DNA from: an uncultured Ruaniaceae bacterium
Lineage (GTDB): Bacteria; Actinomycetota; Actinomycetes; Actinomycetales; Beutenbergiaceae
Reading direction: 5' to 3'
Length of the DNA stretch: 6,950 nt
Assembly (NCBI GenBank): GCA_947251855.1
Contig: CAMXUZ010000223.1
Coordinates: 1-6,950 of the forward strand
Positions within the stretch are counted from its first letter, which is position 1; every line of letters begins with the position of its first letter. Positions 5,523-6,950 of this stretch are shown here, one piece after another. The position numbers were made by a program, and so were the translations under genes. The notes under the pieces were generated by a model. The model had not been told where the DNA came from. It ran no database searches and was given only the letters and a program-made list of their open reading frames with translations.

Positions 5523-6419
5523 ATGAATCCCCGTGATCTTTATGAGCTCTCCGAATCGGAACTGCCCCAAGTGCCGGTGCTCGTCCATGCCCTGGATGGG
5601 GCGATCGACGCCGGCAATGCGGGTGAACTCGCGAGCGAGCACCTGCTACGACACCTGACCGGCGAGCGCGTGGCGACCTTCGACGTCGACGCGCTCATCG
5701 ACTACCGCGCCCGCCGCCCGCTCATGGACTTCACCGACGGAGCGTGGACCGGGTATGACCAGCCGGAAATCGTCGTCGACCTGCTGCGCGATGACGAAGG
5801 GGCGCCACTGCTGTTCTTGCACGGATGCGAACCCGATGTGCAGTGGGAACGCTTCATTGCAGCGGTGAGGACGATCATCGAAGATTTCGGCGTGGAACTC
5901 ACGATCGGTATCAACGGTATCCCCATGGGCGTGCCCCACACTCGGCCGCTGACGGTGACCTCCCACGCCACCCGGGCGGACTTGCTCGCCGACGCGCCGA
6001 ACTTCATGGGCAGCGTGAAGGTCCCCTCGACGGTCGGCGGATTGCTCCAGTACCGCCTCGGGCAGGAGGGGCGGGACGCGATCGGTTTCGCCGTGAACGT
6101 GCCTCACTACCTCACCCAGACCGACTACCCGCAGGCGGCGGCGGAACTCGTGCGCCGGATCTCTCGCGCGACGGAACTCTCGTTGCCCGTCGGTGATCTT
6201 GAGGGGCGGGGAGTGAAGGTGCACGCCGAAATCGAGCGGCAGGTTGCTGAGTCCGATGAGGTCCGGGCGCTGGTTGCCACCCTGGAGAAGAACTACGACA
6301 CGTTCTCGCAGACGCAGGAAACCCCGCCGCCGTTGCCCGCCGCGGACGTGCCCAGCGCGGACGATATCGCCGCTCAGGTCGAGGCGTTTCTCGCGGGCCA
6401 GGATGAGGATGGGGAGTGA
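5523..6419 (+). CDS. PAC2 (proteasome assembly chaperone) family protein
   Basis: This cytoplasmic protein of 298 residues has no signal peptide or membrane segment. Its length and motifs match the actinobacterial PAC2-family proteins (Pfam PAC2), which are related by fold to eukaryotic proteasome assembly chaperone 2 and have no firmly established bacterial function. Visible motifs, in order: LVHALDGAIDAGNAG (20-34), the FDVDALIDYRARRP segment (53-66), LHGCEPDVQW (99-108), GIPMGVPHTRP (132-142), VPSTVGGLLQYRLG (167-180) and VPHYLTQTDYP (193-203). Residues 230-265 look helical and may form a coiled coil (HAEIERQVAESDEVRALVATLEKNYD). A proline-rich linker (PPPLPAADVP) and an acidic end (GQDEDGE) follow. 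No proteasome gene lies in the window, so a proteasome link cannot be judged. It is divergent from helR and followed at 179 nt by cspA. The family call is strong; the function is unknown. Confidence 0.9.
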   Translation: MNPRDLYELSESELPQVPVLVHALDGAIDAGNAGELASEHLLRHLTGERVATFDVDALIDYRARRPLMDFTDGAWTGYDQPEIVVDLLRDDEGAPLLFLHGCEPDVQWERFIAAVRTIIEDFGVELTIGINGIPMGVPHTRPLTVTSHATRADLLADAPNFMGSVKVPSTVGGLLQYRLGQEGRDAIGFAVNVPHYLTQTDYPQAAAELVRRISRATELSLPVGDLEGRGVKVHAEIERQVAESDEVRALVATLEKNYDTFSQTQETPPPLPAADVPSADDIAAQVEAFLAGQDEDGE

Positions 6420-6433
6420 CCCGCCGGGTCCTC
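6414..6433 (+). terminator. weak hairpin at the end of the PAC2-family gene
   Basis: GACCC-GCC-GGGTC (6418-6430) overlaps the stop codon at 6417-6419. It extends outward by GAG (6414-6416) pairing with CTC (6431-6433) across a one-base bulge, giving eight pairs. No T-run follows, so this is at best a weak terminator or 3'-end structure. Confidence 0.35.
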
Positions 6434-6457
6434 GGGGTGGCGCCGAACGCGTGAACA

Positions 6458-6470
6458 TGCCAGACTGGCA
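6458..6470. repeat. 13-bp palindrome upstream of cspA
   Basis: TGCCAG-A-CTGGCA is a perfect inverted repeat with a one-base centre. The spacing suits a protein dimer better than an RNA hairpin. It lies 128 bp before cspA and just upstream of a TTGCAA (6475-6480) that could act as a -35, though no good -10 stands 16-18 nt beyond that. The binding factor, if any, is unknown. Confidence 0.35.
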
Positions 6471-6546
6471 GTCGTTGCAAAGCGACTTACGTAGGACCGG
6501 GACAAAATGAACCCAAGCACAACGTGGGTGAAGCAATGCGGCACCG

Positions 6547-6578
6547 GACCGCGGCAGACAGCCACGGTCACTGACCGT
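6547..6578 (+). promoter_or_regulatory. two mutually exclusive hairpins in the probable cspA 5' leader
   Basis: CGGTC at 6565-6569 can pair in two ways. Upstream, 6547-6554 pairs with 6562-6569 (five pairs, one C/A mismatch, two pairs; 7-nt loop CAGACAG). Downstream, 6564-6569 pairs with 6573-6578 (six pairs, 3-nt loop); at DNA level ACGGTCA-C-TGACCGT is a perfect 7-1-7 palindrome. The downstream hairpin ends 5 nt before the AAGGA ribosome site (6584-6588). A choice between the two could change access to that site, as in temperature-sensing csp leaders, but this is inference. The rest of the 6420-6598 gap shows no gene. Confidence 0.4.
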
Positions 6579-6583
6579 CCCGG

Positions 6584-6588
6584 AAGGA
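6584..6588 (+). promoter_or_regulatory. cspA ribosome binding site
   Basis: AAGGA lies 10 nt before the ATG at 6599, a little further than average. It is immediately downstream of the switchable hairpin region. Confidence 0.6.
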
Positions 6589-6598
6589 CATAAGAAGA

Positions 6599-6802
6599 AT
6601 GGCACAAGGAACCGTTAAGTGGTTCAGCGCAGAAAAGGGCTTCGGCTTCATCGCTCAGGATGACGGCGGCCCCGATGTTTTCGTTCACTGGAAGGCCATC
6701 GAATCCGATGGGTTCCGTACCCTGAACGAAGAGCAGCGTGTCGAGTTCGACATCGTTGACAGCCCGAAGGGCCCCCAGGCGGAAGCTGTTCGCCCAGTCT
6801 AA
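6599..6802 (+). CDS. cspA: CspA-family cold-shock protein
   Basis: This 67-residue protein is one cold-shock domain, a five-stranded OB-fold that binds single-stranded RNA and DNA and keeps mRNA unfolded, acting in the cytoplasm. The start [18 protein letters not shown] is typical. RNP1 is KGFGFI (13-18) and RNP2 is VFVHW (27-31), with Trp8, Phe15, Phe17 and His30 in the usual nucleic-acid-binding positions. After RNP2 it reads [12 protein letters not shown] where many homologues have F/YSAI, so an aromatic residue is kept but a lysine is added on the binding face. The end [10 protein letters not shown] matches the family. It has its own leader with possible RNA structure upstream and a strong terminator 16 nt after the stop, so it is probably a single-gene transcript. 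Whether it is cold-induced or constitutive cannot be told from the protein. Confidence 0.96.
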   Translation: MAQGTVKWFSAEKGFGFIAQDDGGPDVFVHWKAIESDGFRTLNEEQRVEFDIVDSPKGPQAEAVRPV

Positions 6803-6815
6803 GACCTGAACAACA

Positions 6816-6852
6816 AGAAGTAGGCGCTCATCCGTGGGCGCCTACTTTTTTT
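6816..6852 (+). terminator. intrinsic terminator of cspA
   Basis: AGTAGGCGC (6819-6827) pairs perfectly with GCGCCTACT (6838-6846). Inside it a U-G, a C-G and an A-U pair extend the stem to 12 bp around a UCCG tetraloop. Seven T follow (6846-6852). This is a textbook rho-independent terminator. Confidence 0.93.
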
Positions 6853-6950
6853 ATGTGTGCACAGTGGTATCCCTGCACAGCTCGGAGGGCACCGGTCCCG
6901 GTCCGGCCCCTGGGGCGGGTCAGCAGCTGCGGGGCGGGGTTTGGGCGGAG
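6853..6950. other. GC-rich flank without a supported gene
   Basis: A frame opens at an ATG at 6853 and runs to the window edge, but the ATG abuts the terminator T-run and has no ribosome site, so I do not call it. The stretch holds a direct repeat TGCACAG (6858-6864 and 6874-6880, 16 bp apart), a GCCCC-T-GGGGC palindrome (6906-6916) and clustered G-runs (6912-6945). These could belong to the regulatory or terminal region of a gene beyond the window. Confidence 0.35.

Noticed and set aside
5391..5642. 83-codon open frame on the minus strand across the divergent promoter region
   Set aside because: It overlaps the start and strong ribosome site of the PAC2-family gene and has no recognisable domain.
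5646..6605. 319-codon open frame on the minus strand across the PAC2-family gene
   Set aside because: It is antisense to the PAC2-family gene and runs over the cspA leader. Its composition is rich in Arg, Gly and Pro, as expected of a shadow frame, and the + strand gene has a strong ribosome site and family motifs.
1..6950. CRISPR array, tRNA, rRNA, transposase or attachment-site signals
   Set aside because: No regularly spaced repeats, no cloverleaf-like tRNA sequence, no rRNA signature and no transposase or integrase motif were seen on either strand.

Overview
The window suggests an actinobacterium, probably a member of Micrococcales, although the order is my inference. The reasons are high-GC coding DNA, a LysM-domain gene directly upstream of nrdR (an arrangement common in Actinobacteria), a HelR/class II HelD-type RNA polymerase-recycling ATPase, an actinobacterial PAC2-family protein, GTG starts and apparently leaderless transcripts. 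All recognisable genes are chromosomal housekeeping or stress functions. I see no insertion sequence, phage gene, tRNA, rRNA or CRISPR array, and no convincing new multi-gene system.

Layout. (1) Positions 1-790: the 3' end of a LysM-domain gene, then nrdR, both on +. nrdR converges on an aldo/keto reductase gene, and a long perfect hairpin lies between them. (2) Positions 788-5336: three genes in a row on the minus strand, transcribed right to left: helR, serA and a gpr/yghZ-type reductase. The 70-nt helR-serA gap holds a good promoter candidate that places the serA transcript start at its GTG codon, with an inverted repeat just upstream of the -35. (3) Positions 5337-5522: a divergent promoter region with candidate -10 boxes in both directions and an inverted repeat over one of them. 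(4) Positions 5523-6802: a PAC2-family gene and a cspA-type cold-shock gene on +. They are separated by a 179-nt region with several palindromes, including two mutually exclusive hairpins in the probable csp 5' UTR. A textbook intrinsic terminator follows cspA. (5) Positions 6853-6950: GC-rich flank with no supported gene.

How the genes relate. They do not form one pathway. NrdR represses ribonucleotide reductase genes, SerA starts serine synthesis, the reductase detoxifies aldehydes or triose phosphate, HelR frees stalled or rifamycin-bound RNA polymerase, PAC2 is a chaperone-like protein of unknown client, and CspA is an RNA chaperone. The points most worth a second look are regulatory: the serA leaderless promoter with its operator-like repeat, the switchable hairpins before cspA, and the helR/PAC2 divergent region.
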